A stretch of 64,000 bases of DNA, taken from positions 1,736,001 through 1,800,000 of the forward strand of contig NZ_CP020738.1 in the NCBI RefSeq assembly GCF_002097715.1, in the 5' to 3' direction. Shown piece after piece: positions 45,756-54,074 of this stretch. This stretch comes from Burkholderia ubonensis subsp. mesacidophila. GTDB lineage: Bacteria > Pseudomonadota > Gammaproteobacteria > Burkholderiales > Burkholderiaceae. The notes beneath the pieces were generated by a model that was not told the origin of the DNA, did no database searches, and worked only from the letters and a program-made list of their open reading frames with translations. The position numbers were made by a program, and so were the translations under genes. Every line of letters starts with the position of its first letter. Within the stretch, counting starts at the first letter, position 1.

Positions 45756-45775
45756 TCCGCTATCGTCCGTTATCG
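45756..45775 (-). repeat. Tandem 10-bp direct repeat upstream of the sulfur operon
   Basis: TCCGCTATCG is followed directly by TCCGTTATCG (one mismatch), 60-79 bases upstream of the GNAT start. One-turn tandem repeats are common as activator sites; a sulfur-starvation LysR regulator (CysB/SsuR type) is an obvious candidate, unproven. The rest of the 314-base gap (45697-46010) shows no gene. Confidence 0.35.
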
Positions 45776-46010
45776 CGGCGCGGTTGTCGTCATGACGGCG
45801 GCCGGTGCGCATCCTGCGATGCGCGTGGCGGTCCGCCGCCGTTTCGAACACGTTAGCGGCGCGGCAGGCAAAGGCGAACGAAGCAATTTCGATAAGGATT
45901 TCGCGGGGAACGTCAGAAGGCTTGCAGGGGGAGTGGGGTAGGCGGGCGAAGGGGGCGCGCATGCGTCGAAGATCGGATTCCACGCATGCGCGATGTCGAA
46001 TGGCGGGCGT

Positions 46011-46412
46011 CTATGCCGCGCGTACTTCGGCAAGCAGATCCGGATGGCGGTCCAGGATCTTCAACAGCTTCACCAGGGCGAGCGGCGGGTTCGTCTTGCC
46101 GGTCTCGTAGCGGGAAAACGCGTTGATCCCGCCGCCGAAGAGCTCGGCCGCCTCGCGCTGATCCAGCATCAGCTTCTTGCGCACCTTCGCAATGAACTTC
46201 GGGTCGACGATGGTCGCGTTCACCTGCTTGTTGAACGCCGCTACCGCTTCGCCGAGACGGGTCGCCTCGGCGATGGCCAGCACCGACTCTCCGCAGGCCG
46301 GACAGAAATCGCCCGTGATGCCGGGGACGACCGTCGATCGACCCTTGTAGGTATAGGGAATGTCTCGTGTGTCGCGGATCAGCTTTGCGGCACCGCACGC
46401 AGGGCACTTCAT
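46011..46412 (-). CDS. mqsA: Antitoxin MqsA
   Basis: A 133-residue antitoxin and transcription factor. The N-terminal zinc domain has Cys3, Cys6, Cys37 and Cys40 (MKCPACG and FCPACG), the same positions as in E. coli MqsA. The C-terminal HTH is KKLMLDQREAAELFGGGINA then FSRYETGKTNPPLA. It binds and neutralises MqsR and represses the operon through a TAACC-N5-GGTTA-type dyad. It follows mqsR by two bases, the toxin-first order typical of this system. Confidence 0.92.
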   Translation of the reverse strand: MKCPACGAAKLIRDTRDIPYTYKGRSTVVPGITGDFCPACGESVLAIAEATRLGEAVAAFNKQVNATIVDPKFIAKVRKKLMLDQREAAELFGGGINAFSRYETGKTNPPLALVKLLKILDRHPDLLAEVRAA

Positions 46413-46414
46413 TT

Positions 46415-46711
46415 TCAACGCTCCTTGAAAGACACGATCAGCACGTCGTCGATCACGGTCAGTTTCAGATACACGTGGCCACGCGACGTGTCGCGCTGAT
46501 ACACGTCTTGCCAGATCGTGTGGTCGGCATAGGTCGTCATGCTCTTGTGGAAATCGACGGCTGTCAGCGACATCACGACGCCGATCGCTTCCACTTCGGT
46601 GAAGCCAAGTTGCCGAGCGCCGATTACCGCACTCGCGGTCAGACGCACCTTGCCGGTCTCGACGAGCGCTTTGACTCGGGACAGCTTGCAGTGAGGCGTA
46701 CTCTTTTCCAT
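46415..46711 (-). CDS. mqsR: Toxin MqsR, GCU-specific mRNA interferase
   Basis: A 98-residue RelE-fold toxin, exactly the E. coli length. MEKSTPHCKLSRVKALVETG then KVRLTASAVIGARQLGF and VMSLTAVDFHKSMTTYADHT then IWQDVYQ are conserved. The late segment DTSRGHVYLKLTVIDDVLIV carries the Tyr/Lys/Arg-type catalytic face. It cleaves mRNA at GCU and promotes growth arrest and persistence. No frame damage is visible, so the module looks functional. The gene is moderately less GC-rich than its surroundings. Confidence 0.92.
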   Translation of the reverse strand: MEKSTPHCKLSRVKALVETGKVRLTASAVIGARQLGFTEVEAIGVVMSLTAVDFHKSMTTYADHTIWQDVYQRDTSRGHVYLKLTVIDDVLIVSFKER

Positions 46712-46720
46712 CTGCGATCA

Positions 46721-46735
46721 TAACCAAAAGGGTTA
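46721..46735 (-). promoter_or_regulatory. MqsA operator
   Basis: TAACC-aaaag-GGTTA, a perfect 5-5-5 dyad ending 10 bases upstream of the mqsR start. It matches the AACCT-N-AGGTT type palindrome recognised by MqsA. A further GGTTA half-site at 46748-46752 may belong to a second, degenerate operator. Confidence 0.75.
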
Positions 46736-46819
46736 ATTTGTCAAGTTGGTTAATGGCGCACGCATGCCGTCCGCCACGTATGGCAGACAGCATGGGGAAA
46801 AGAAGGATCCGGTTTTGGC

Positions 46820-47854
46820 CTATTGGCCGATGCCGGGCGGCTCAGCCGGCTCCGCGAGCTGGAACAGGCAGTCGCCGCGCTGCACCTGGGCCTGCACGCG
46901 CTTGCAGACCACTTCGCCGTCGCCCGCGAAGCGGTGCAGCACCGGCTCGCGCAGCGGCGTGTCGGGGAAGTGCACCCAGGCGGCCGGCTGTCCGGCGTGC
47001 ACCCGGTCGCCGAGTTCGGCGAGCGGTTCGTAGAGGCCGCGCTCGTACGCATACACATGGTGACGCTCGCCGTCGACCCGCATGAAGCGCGTGACGGTCG
47101 GCGGCGCGTCGGGCACGAGCGCGCCGTGCAGCAGGCCGATGAAGCCGAGGTAGTGCAGCAGCCCGTGGCGGCCGAGCCGGATCAGCGCCGGATCGGCCAT
47201 GCCCGCGCCGCCGAGCTCGGTGACGATCGAGATCGCGCCCTGGCGGCGCGCGGCCGACGCCGAATGCACGGGATTCGGCGCGTGCAGCAACGCGTTCGGC
47301 AGCCCGAACGCGACCAGCAGCGCGTTGAGCCGCGCGGCCTCGTCCGCGTCGAGCGGATCGATCGCGAGCATGTTGCCGCTGTGATAGAGCAGCGAGCTGC
47401 CCCCCGAATGCAGGTCGATGAGGTATTGCGCGCGGGACAGCAGCGCGTGCTCGATGTAATGGGCAATCATCTGCGTCGGCGTGCCGGCCGGATCGCCGGG
47501 AAAGCTGCGGTTCAGGTTGCCGCCGTCGAGCGGCGACACGCGCAGGCCCGCGTCCGCCGCGGGGAAGTTCGCCATCGGCAGCAGGATCAGCTGCCCGGTG
47601 ACCATCTCCGGCTCGATCTCGCGCATCAGCTGCGACACGATGATCTGGCCTTCGTATTCGTCGCCGTGGTTGCCGGCCATCACCAGCGCGACCGGGCCGT
47701 CGCCGTTGCGGATCGATGCGATCGGGATCGGCAGCCACCCGTAGGCGGAGCGGTGCACCGAATGCGGCAGGCGCAGATAGCCCGCGTGCTTGCCGGGAGC
47801 ATCGAGGTCGATTTCGCAGCGGATCGGGTTGCTGGGCTGGTAAGTGGCGGTCAT
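46820..47854 (-). CDS. Succinylglutamate desuccinylase/aspartoacylase-family deacylase (DoeB-like)
   Basis: A 344-residue zinc carboxypeptidase-fold enzyme. Zinc ligands are His and Glu in AGNHGDEYEGQ and His in IDLHSGGSSLL. GGNLNRSFPGDPAGTPTQ and TELGGAGMADPALIRLGRHG are typical of the DoeB group (N-alpha-acetyl-diaminobutyrate deacetylase) rather than true AstE. ATG 47854 is chosen because similarity to the family begins there; earlier in-frame starts (47890, 47959) would add a nonconserved leader. It hydrolyses an N-acyl amino acid; the exact substrate is open. It lies just beyond the MqsRA module from the GNAT-monooxygenase operon. Confidence 0.82.
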   Translation of the reverse strand: MTATYQPSNPIRCEIDLDAPGKHAGYLRLPHSVHRSAYGWLPIPIASIRNGDGPVALVMAGNHGDEYEGQIIVSQLMREIEPEMVTGQLILLPMANFPAADAGLRVSPLDGGNLNRSFPGDPAGTPTQMIAHYIEHALLSRAQYLIDLHSGGSSLLYHSGNMLAIDPLDADEAARLNALLVAFGLPNALLHAPNPVHSASAARRQGAISIVTELGGAGMADPALIRLGRHGLLHYLGFIGLLHGALVPDAPPTVTRFMRVDGERHHVYAYERGLYEPLAELGDRVHAGQPAAWVHFPDTPLREPVLHRFAGDGEVVCKRVQAQVQRGDCLFQLAEPAEPPGIGQ

Positions 47855-48184
47855 GTTCGGGAGGGGCGTGTCGGGCGTGGCATGCGCCATCTTATCGGGA
47901 AACGGGCGGGGCGCGGCGGACGGACGGCCTGCGCGGAGCGGATCGGTCAACGCGCGCAATGCGCCGGTCGGCCGGACGGCGCGCGCCGGTCACGCATCGG
48001 GCGCAGCTTCGCGTCGAAGGCTCGCGCGCGTCGTTCGGCTACAGGAAATCTCGGGAAGAATCGCTTCGCGTAACGATCGCCGCGGTTGCATCGATGAAAC
48101 CACCCGGCGTCATGCCGACGGCGGCAAATGCACCGCATCGCGCGCTGCCGCCTGCTTCGGCGCGGCGCCGGCGCGCGCCTGGCG
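47855..48184. other. Intergenic region, no gene seen
   Basis: About 330 bases. Open frames are arginine-rich and lack ribosome sites. It should contain the promoter of the deacylase gene; no clear element recognised. Confidence 0.4.
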
Positions 48185-48457
48185 TCACCGCCCGGCGGTT
48201 TCAGCCTCGATACGTCCTTCTTCCCACAGCGCCCAGAAGCGGCTGCCCGCGCGATACGGATTCGCGCGGCGCGCGGCGTAATCCTCGACGCCCTGGCGAT
48301 ATGCGCCGTACAGCGTCAGCGGCGGGTTGTCCATGCACTCGGTGTCGCGCGGGTCGGAACTGCGGACGGTGGTCAGGCGGCGGATCAGCGCGGCGCCGTC
48401 GATCACGCTCTTTTCGTTGATCGGCTCGTTGCAGCAGATGACTTCGACGGTATCCAT
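48185..48457 (-). CDS. Hypothetical protein
   Basis: A 90-residue soluble protein starting MDTVEVICCNEPINEKSVID. ATG 48457 follows GGGGAGCG at good spacing. No signal peptide or membrane segment. The C-terminal part (GAYRQGVEDYAARRANPYRA then GSRFWALWEEGRIEAE) looks like a small helical, possibly ribosome-modulation-like surface, and the N-terminus has paired cysteines (ICCNEP). Family not recognised; the ribosome site and ordinary codon use argue that it is real. Confidence 0.6.
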   Translation of the reverse strand: MDTVEVICCNEPINEKSVIDGAALIRRLTTVRSSDPRDTECMDNPPLTLYGAYRQGVEDYAARRANPYRAGSRFWALWEEGRIEAETAGR

Positions 48458-48585
48458 GATTGCGCTCCCCGGGCACGTTCGTTGGTACCCGTTGAACAGC
48501 AATAAGAATGCCAGCCTGGAATACCCCGCCGATGCGCCGATCGTGCAGGCTTCTGCCACGAACTGCGCGGCCCGTTCGGCCCGAT

Positions 48586-48602
48586 GTTACGGAACATGTA
48601 AC
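48586..48602. promoter_or_regulatory. GTTAC-N7-GTAAC dyad
   Basis: A short perfect inverted repeat in the 210-base gap between the diguanylate cyclase stop and the hypothetical gene at 48185-48457. Possible operator for the latter; weak evidence. Confidence 0.25.
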
Positions 48603-48668
48603 GTGACGCCGCGTGCGGCGCTTGAATCGTATCGCGCATGAAACCGGGAGGAGGAATCGTGCGCGCCG

Positions 48669-50216
48669 TCAGCCCGCCGCGGCCGGCGCGACGCTCCGGC
48701 TGCCGTTCGAATAGAACCGGTAGATCCCCTTGCCGGACGACTTCGCATCGTACAGCGCGCTGTCCGCCTGCCGGATCAGCTCTTCGGGCGTGTCGCAATC
48801 GCGGTCGAGCGCGATCCCGATGCTGATGCCGAGGCTCACGGTCGCGCCGATCGACAGCGTATACGGCACGGAAATCCGCCGGATGATCTGCGCGGCCTGG
48901 ACTGAACACGCCTGCATCGTCGTGTCGTCGATCGCGACGACGAACTCGTCGCCGCCGACCCGCGCCACCAGCTCGCCCGGCGGCAGCGTCTCGCTGAGAC
49001 GCGCGGCGACCTGCGTCAGCACGTCGTCGCCGGCGTGGTGGCCGAAGCGGTCATTGATCGCCTTGAAGCCGTCGAGATCCAGGTACATGACGGCCGGCGC
49101 GAGGCCATGACGCCGCGTGCGCCGCGCGAGCATGCGCTTGAGCTCCGCGTGGAGCTCGTGCCGGTTCGGCAGGCCCGTCAGCGCATCGTGCCGCGCCAGG
49201 TGGCGGATATGCATCTCCGCGCGGCGGCGGGCGGTAACGTCCTCGACGATGATCACCGCGTTGCCGTCCGGCACCTGGCGGCGCGTCATCTCGAGCTGCC
49301 GCCCGTCGGCCAGCGTGATCTCGAACGGCGCGGGCTCGCGGTCAAGCCAGCCGGCGCAGCGCGCGGTCAGCTCGGCGCCGTCCGGGTCGGCGGCCACGCC
49401 CGCGCCGAGCGCCGCGACGGCGTCCGGAAACGGCATGTCCAGCATGATCTCGCGCGGCGAGCCGAACAGTTGCGCGGTGCGCCGGTTCGCGACGATCACC
49501 CGGTTCTCGCCGTCGACCATGCACAGCCCGTGCGGCATGTGCGTGAGCGCGGCGTCGAAGCGCGCGACGAGTTCGGCGTTGCGCTGGCGCGCGGCGATCA
49601 GCGCGACCAGCACCTTGTAATGCCGCTGCACGACCGTGCGCATCGCGACGAGGTAGATCGCGATCGGCGGCAGCAGCAGCCATGCGCCGCTGCGCGGCGC
49701 CAGCAGCGCGCCGAGGCCGATCGGCAGCACGCCGAGCGTGATCTGCGTCATCGCGAGACGCGGCAGCGCCGAATTGCGCGACGCGATCCCGCCGAACACG
49801 CCGCCCGCGACCAGCACCGACAGCGTGCCCAGCTCGACGTCCGCGGCCTCCACGCAGCCCATCGTGCCGAGGCCGAGCAGGAAGCACGCGACGAGCGACA
49901 CCGGCGCGTAGCGTCGCGCCCAGTACTCGGTGCGGTCGTCGCCGGGTTCCCGGCGCGCGACGCAGACGCGCGCGATCGCGACCCGCGCGGCGAGCAGGCC
50001 CACGTCGGCGATCAGCCAGACGAGACACCACGTCTGCTGCAGCCGGAACAGCGCGACGGCCGCGACGAAGCCGCTCGCGAGGCCGGACAGGAACATCGGC
50101 CGGATGTCTTCGAACAGGGTGGAGAGGAGGGACGGGCGCAACGCCGCCGTGACGCGGTGATTGCCGGAAGGAGGCGTAGCGAGAACGGAGTGCAGGAGTG
50201 ACGCCCTGACTGCCAT
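48669..50216 (-). CDS. Membrane-bound PAS-GGDEF diguanylate cyclase
   Basis: A 515-residue protein with several N-terminal membrane helices (about 40-195), a PAS-like domain (about 215-325, MPHGLCMVDGENRVIVANRR then TAQLFG) and a C-terminal GGDEF domain. The active site is intact (GGDEF, residues 421-425) with HDALTGLPNR and the metal-binding YLDLDGFKAINDRFGHHAGD. It should make cyclic di-GMP from GTP. The RxxD inhibitory site expected at 412-415 is replaced by PPGE, so canonical product inhibition appears lost. No EAL domain. ATG 50216. Probably monocistronic. Confidence 0.92.
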   Translation of the reverse strand: MAVRASLLHSVLATPPSGNHRVTAALRPSLLSTLFEDIRPMFLSGLASGFVAAVALFRLQQTWCLVWLIADVGLLAARVAIARVCVARREPGDDRTEYWARRYAPVSLVACFLLGLGTMGCVEAADVELGTLSVLVAGGVFGGIASRNSALPRLAMTQITLGVLPIGLGALLAPRSGAWLLLPPIAIYLVAMRTVVQRHYKVLVALIAARQRNAELVARFDAALTHMPHGLCMVDGENRVIVANRRTAQLFGSPREIMLDMPFPDAVAALGAGVAADPDGAELTARCAGWLDREPAPFEITLADGRQLEMTRRQVPDGNAVIIVEDVTARRRAEMHIRHLARHDALTGLPNRHELHAELKRMLARRTRRHGLAPAVMYLDLDGFKAINDRFGHHAGDDVLTQVAARLSETLPPGELVARVGGDEFVVAIDDTTMQACSVQAAQIIRRISVPYTLSIGATVSLGISIGIALDRDCDTPEELIRQADSALYDAKSSGKGIYRFYSNGSRSVAPAAAG

Positions 50217-50481
50217 GATCGATAACCTCGACGCGATGAGGGCTGGCGACGCCCGCGCGGCAACGTTGCGGGAGAAACCGTTCGCCGGATGCGCACGACC
50301 ATAGCACGAAACATGGCGGTCCGGTCGGGCGCCCCCGTGCGTCGACCGTTATATGCATTCCAATAAGTAATACATGTGAGAAACGCTATAGCCGTCATCC
50401 TGTAAAAAATGACAGAATGCGCGCCGCTCCGAACGCCGCGACACCCGCCCGCCTTCGCGAGCCGCACCAGGAGGTCCCCCC

Positions 50482-53361
50482 ATGAAAAACCACGGCCTGT
50501 CACGGCGAGGTTTTCTGAAAGCCAGCGTGCTGGCGGGCGTCGCAGTCTACGTCGCGCCCATCGGCAGCCGCGCATTCGCAGCACTCTTCGAAGAAAAGCT
50601 CCTCACCCCGGTCAAGTGGAACAGCGTGACCGGCATCCCGCAATTCCGCATCGACGGCATCGCGAAGGTCACCGGCGCGAAAGTGTTCGCGCGTGACGTC
50701 CGCGCGGCCGACATGCCGCACTGGCCGCAGCAGCAGTCGCACGCGCTGATCCTGCGCGTCGCGCAGGCCGACCGCGTCTACGAGGGCTTCGACCTGTCGC
50801 TGCTCGGCGACGACCTGAAGCCGGACCGCATCGTCACCGCCGACGATCTCGCGCGCGACGGCGTCGCGTTCCCGGCGTTCTACGGCGACGACATGCTGCT
50901 GCCCGCCGGCAAGACGCCCGCGTATCTCGGCCATGCGGTCGCGATCCTGATCTACCACGACTTCGCGCGCTTCCGCTTCGCGAAGAACCTGCTCAAGTTC
51001 CGCGACGACGTGATCCGCTACGGCGCGGTCACGGGCCCGCTCGAACGCGACCCGTGGGGCACGTTTCGCTACGTGCGCGTCGGCGGCAAGAGCGCCTATG
51101 ACGACGACGCCTATTCGAGCCTGAAGGACGCGCCGATCTTCCCGAGCATGATGCGCAAGCACCAGCCGGTATGGCCGGACGGCAAGGAGCACGGCAAGCT
51201 CGACGAGCAGGGGATGTTCCACGCGGCGCGGATCGCCGACGAGCTCGATCATCCGTCCGCCGACTGGCTCGTGTTCGACCGCGAATACAACACGCAGTCG
51301 GTCGACACCGCCGCGCTCGAACCCGACAATGCGAACTGCTGGTACGACGCCGCGACGCAGGCGCTGCACCTCGTCGTGCCGACCCAGTCGCCGCTCGAAG
51401 TCGCGGAAAATGCCGCGGCGATGGTCGCGAAGTGCCGCTTCCCGGTGAAGAAACTGTTCGTGCATCCGTGCTACACCGTGGGCTACGGGTCGAAGGACCA
51501 CTTCAACGTGCCGTTCTACGGCCTCGTGTGCGCGCTGTACGCGGACGGCCGCCCGGTGCGCTTCGCGAACGACCGCTACGAGCAGTTCCAGACGTCGCTC
51601 AAGCGCCATGCGTTCAGGATGCGCTACCGGATCGCCGTCGACCGCAACACGGGCCTGCTGCAGTCGTTCAAGGGCGACTTCGAGGCGAACGGCGGCGGCC
51701 GCAGCAACTTCTCGCCGTCGGTCGCGATGGTCGGCGCCACCGCCGCGCAGTCGATCTACTACTTCCCGAAGAGCGATCTCGCCGCGGTCGCGATCGCGTC
51801 GCGCGCGATCGACGCCGGCTCCGCGCGCGGCTACGGCACGCTGCAGAGCATGGCCGCGACCGAGATGGCGATCGACGAGATCGCCGCGCAGCTGCAGATC
51901 GATCCGATCGAGTTCCGCCTGAAGAACGCGCTGCGCTCGGGCATGAAGAACACCCAAGGCGCGATTCCCGCCGGCGCGCTGCGCGTCGACGAGGTGCTCG
52001 AACGCGCGCGGCAGCATCCGCTGTGGACGCGCCGCGCGGCGCGCAAGGCCGAATTCGAGGCCGCGCATCCGGGCCGGCGCTACGGCGTCGGCTTCTCGTG
52101 CGTGCAGAAGGACTTCGGCACCGGCGCGGAAGCGTCGTTCGCGAAGGTCGAGTTCGACGAGAACGGCCAGGTCACGCTGCATCACACGGCCGCCGAGATC
52201 GGCACGGGGATGTCGACGTCGCAGGCCGTCGCGGTCGCGAAATGGCTCGGCCGGCCGGCGACGGAGGTGCGCGTCGCGGTGACGGAGTGGCCGGACCTGC
52301 CGGTCGAGACGAGCGGCGATCCGTACCTGATGTCGCAGGCCGACCAGGACCGGCTGAGCGCGAACCCGCGCTGGTCGCCGAGCTACGCGTCGCCGTCGAG
52401 CGCGACGAATTCCGCGTACTACTTCACGCACAGCACGCGCGAAGCCGCGCGCGCGGTGTTCCGCTACGGGCTGTGGCCCGCGGCGATGTCGATCTGGACC
52501 CGCGGCCTCGGCGGCGGCCAGGCCGCGCCGTACACGGTCCGCATCGAGGATGCGCGCTGGGTCGACGGCAAGCTGACCGCCGACGGCCTCGAGCCGCTGT
52601 CGTTCGAGCAGCTCGCGAAGCAGGCGCATGCGCTCGGCCTGCCGACCGGCGCCGTCGTGCACGTGTTCAACCGCTGGCAGTGGACCGACGCCGAGTTCGA
52701 AGTCGGCGGCGCCGTCGAGCGCTTGCCGATCGACGGGCTGTCGCTGCGCATGGGCGCGCCGAAGACCGGCGACGGGAACGGGCCGGTGCCGGGCACCGCT
52801 GCGCCGGCCGGCGCGACCGCGATGCGCGGCACGCTGCCGCCGACCGCGAACGGCTACCGCGTGCTCGACCGCAAGCGCGTGTTCATCCCGCCGACGAGCC
52901 GCAACAACGCGGCCGTCACGTACTACACCGCGGTCGGCACGCTCGTCGAGCTGGCCGTGCACGAGTCGACCGGCAAGGTCGAGCTGCTCACGCACCATTC
53001 GATCATGGAGTGCGGCAACCAGATCTCGCCGCAGCTCGTGTCGGGCCAGCTGCAGGGCGGCCTCGCGATGGGCATCGGCCACGCGCTGCACGAATACCTG
53101 CCGCTGTACGAGGACGGCCCGGGCAACGGCACGTGGAACTTCAACCGCTACCAGCTGCCGCGCGCGTCCGACGTCGCCGTGTGGACGCAGACGGGCGAAG
53201 TGCTGCCGCCGTTGTCCGAAACCGATCCGCCGAAGGGCGTCGCCGAAGTGGTGATGATCCCGGTCGTCGGCGCGATCGTGAACGGCATCGCGCACGCGAT
53301 CGGCCATCGTTTCACCGACTTGCCGGTGACCCCGCAAAAGATCCAGGAGGTGCTCGCATGA
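50482..53361 (+). CDS. Periplasmic aldehyde/xanthine-dehydrogenase-family molybdopterin subunit
   Basis: A 959-residue molybdenum hydroxylase large subunit with a Tat signal (SRRGFLKASVLAGVAVYVAP). ATG 50482 follows AGGAGG. Molybdopterin-domain segments include AIDAGSARGYGTLQSMAATE, HHTAAEIGTGMSTSQAVAVA and NQISPQLVSGQLQGGLAMGI. The catalytic-base Glu is probably that in DPPKGVAEV. It resembles isoquinoline 1-oxidoreductase beta/AldH-type subunits that oxidise aldehydes or N-heterocycles in the periplasm. The operon supplies a 2Fe-2S subunit and a cytochrome c but no FAD subunit, so electrons go to the respiratory chain. No XdhC-type maturation gene is adjacent. Confidence 0.92.
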   Translation: MKNHGLSRRGFLKASVLAGVAVYVAPIGSRAFAALFEEKLLTPVKWNSVTGIPQFRIDGIAKVTGAKVFARDVRAADMPHWPQQQSHALILRVAQADRVYEGFDLSLLGDDLKPDRIVTADDLARDGVAFPAFYGDDMLLPAGKTPAYLGHAVAILIYHDFARFRFAKNLLKFRDDVIRYGAVTGPLERDPWGTFRYVRVGGKSAYDDDAYSSLKDAPIFPSMMRKHQPVWPDGKEHGKLDEQGMFHAARIADELDHPSADWLVFDREYNTQSVDTAALEPDNANCWYDAATQALHLVVPTQSPLEVAENAAAMVAKCRFPVKKLFVHPCYTVGYGSKDHFNVPFYGLVCALYADGRPVRFANDRYEQFQTSLKRHAFRMRYRIAVDRNTGLLQSFKGDFEANGGGRSNFSPSVAMVGATAAQSIYYFPKSDLAAVAIASRAIDAGSARGYGTLQSMAATEMAIDEIAAQLQIDPIEFRLKNALRSGMKNTQGAIPAGALRVDEVLERARQHPLWTRRAARKAEFEAAHPGRRYGVGFSCVQKDFGTGAEASFAKVEFDENGQVTLHHTAAEIGTGMSTSQAVAVAKWLGRPATEVRVAVTEWPDLPVETSGDPYLMSQADQDRLSANPRWSPSYASPSSATNSAYYFTHSTREAARAVFRYGLWPAAMSIWTRGLGGGQAAPYTVRIEDARWVDGKLTADGLEPLSFEQLAKQAHALGLPTGAVVHVFNRWQWTDAEFEVGGAVERLPIDGLSLRMGAPKTGDGNGPVPGTAAPAGATAMRGTLPPTANGYRVLDRKRVFIPPTSRNNAAVTYYTAVGTLVELAVHESTGKVELLTHHSIMECGNQISPQLVSGQLQGGLAMGIGHALHEYLPLYEDGPGNGTWNFNRYQLPRASDVAVWTQTGEVLPPLSETDPPKGVAEVVMIPVVGAIVNGIAHAIGHRFTDLPVTPQKIQEVLA

Positions 53362-54074
53362 CGACCGCCCAAACCGCCGCGTCGGCTGCCAGCGCCACCA
53401 GCGCCGCCGGCGTCGTTCCCCCGGCCGCCGCGTCCGCCGGCGCCGCCAGCGCACCGGTCCCGGCATCCGCCGCCGTGCCGGCGCAAGCGGCCGCGCCTGC
53501 GGCGCCGGTCGAGCGCCCGCTCGTCCGCTATCAGCCGAAGCCGCTGTCGGTGACCATCAACGGCCAGTCCGTCGGCCCGATGCAGGTGCCTGAAGGGCTG
53601 ATGATGATCGAGTTCCTGCACGAATATGCGGGCCTGACCGGTTCGCGGCTCGGCTGCGGGCAGGGCATCTGCCACGCGTGCGTCGTGATCCTCGACAAGC
53701 CCGACGGCACGAGCGAGGAAGTCCGCAGCTGCATCACCGGCGCGCATTTCTTCCACGGCCGCTCGATCCGCACGATCGAAGGCCACGCGAAGCGCAACGA
53801 TGCGGGCGAAGTGGTCGAGCTGTCGCCGATCCAGCAGAAATTCCTCGAGCATTTCAGCTTCCAGTGCGGCTACTGCACGCCGGGCTTCGTCAACGCCGCC
53901 ACGGTGCTGATCGAGCGGCTGAAGCGCCAGCCGGTCGCGAAGGCCGACGTCGAACGCACGATCACCGAGGCGCTCGACGCGCACATCTGCCGCTGCACCG
54001 GCTATGTCCGCTACTACGAAGCGGTGAAGGACGTCGTGATGACGACGCCGGGACTCGTGAAGGACACCGCATGA
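53358..54074 (+). CDS. 2Fe-2S subunit of the molybdenum oxidoreductase
   Basis: A 238-residue protein with two [2Fe-2S] clusters. The plant-type cluster uses Cys100, Cys105, Cys108 and Cys125 (LGCGQGICHACVV, RSC). The second uses Cys170, Cys173, Cys211 and Cys213 (FQCGYCTPGF, ICRCTGYVRYY). Residues 1-55 are an Ala/Pro-rich extension not found in standard family members. It has no signal of its own, so it is probably exported bound to the Tat-dependent large subunit. The start overlaps the preceding stop (ATGA) and its stop overlaps the cytochrome start (ATGA). Confidence 0.93.
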   Translation: MTTAQTAASAASATSAAGVVPPAAASAGAASAPVPASAAVPAQAAAPAAPVERPLVRYQPKPLSVTINGQSVGPMQVPEGLMMIEFLHEYAGLTGSRLGCGQGICHACVVILDKPDGTSEEVRSCITGAHFFHGRSIRTIEGHAKRNDAGEVVELSPIQQKFLEHFSFQCGYCTPGFVNAATVLIERLKRQPVAKADVERTITEALDAHICRCTGYVRYYEAVKDVVMTTPGLVKDTA

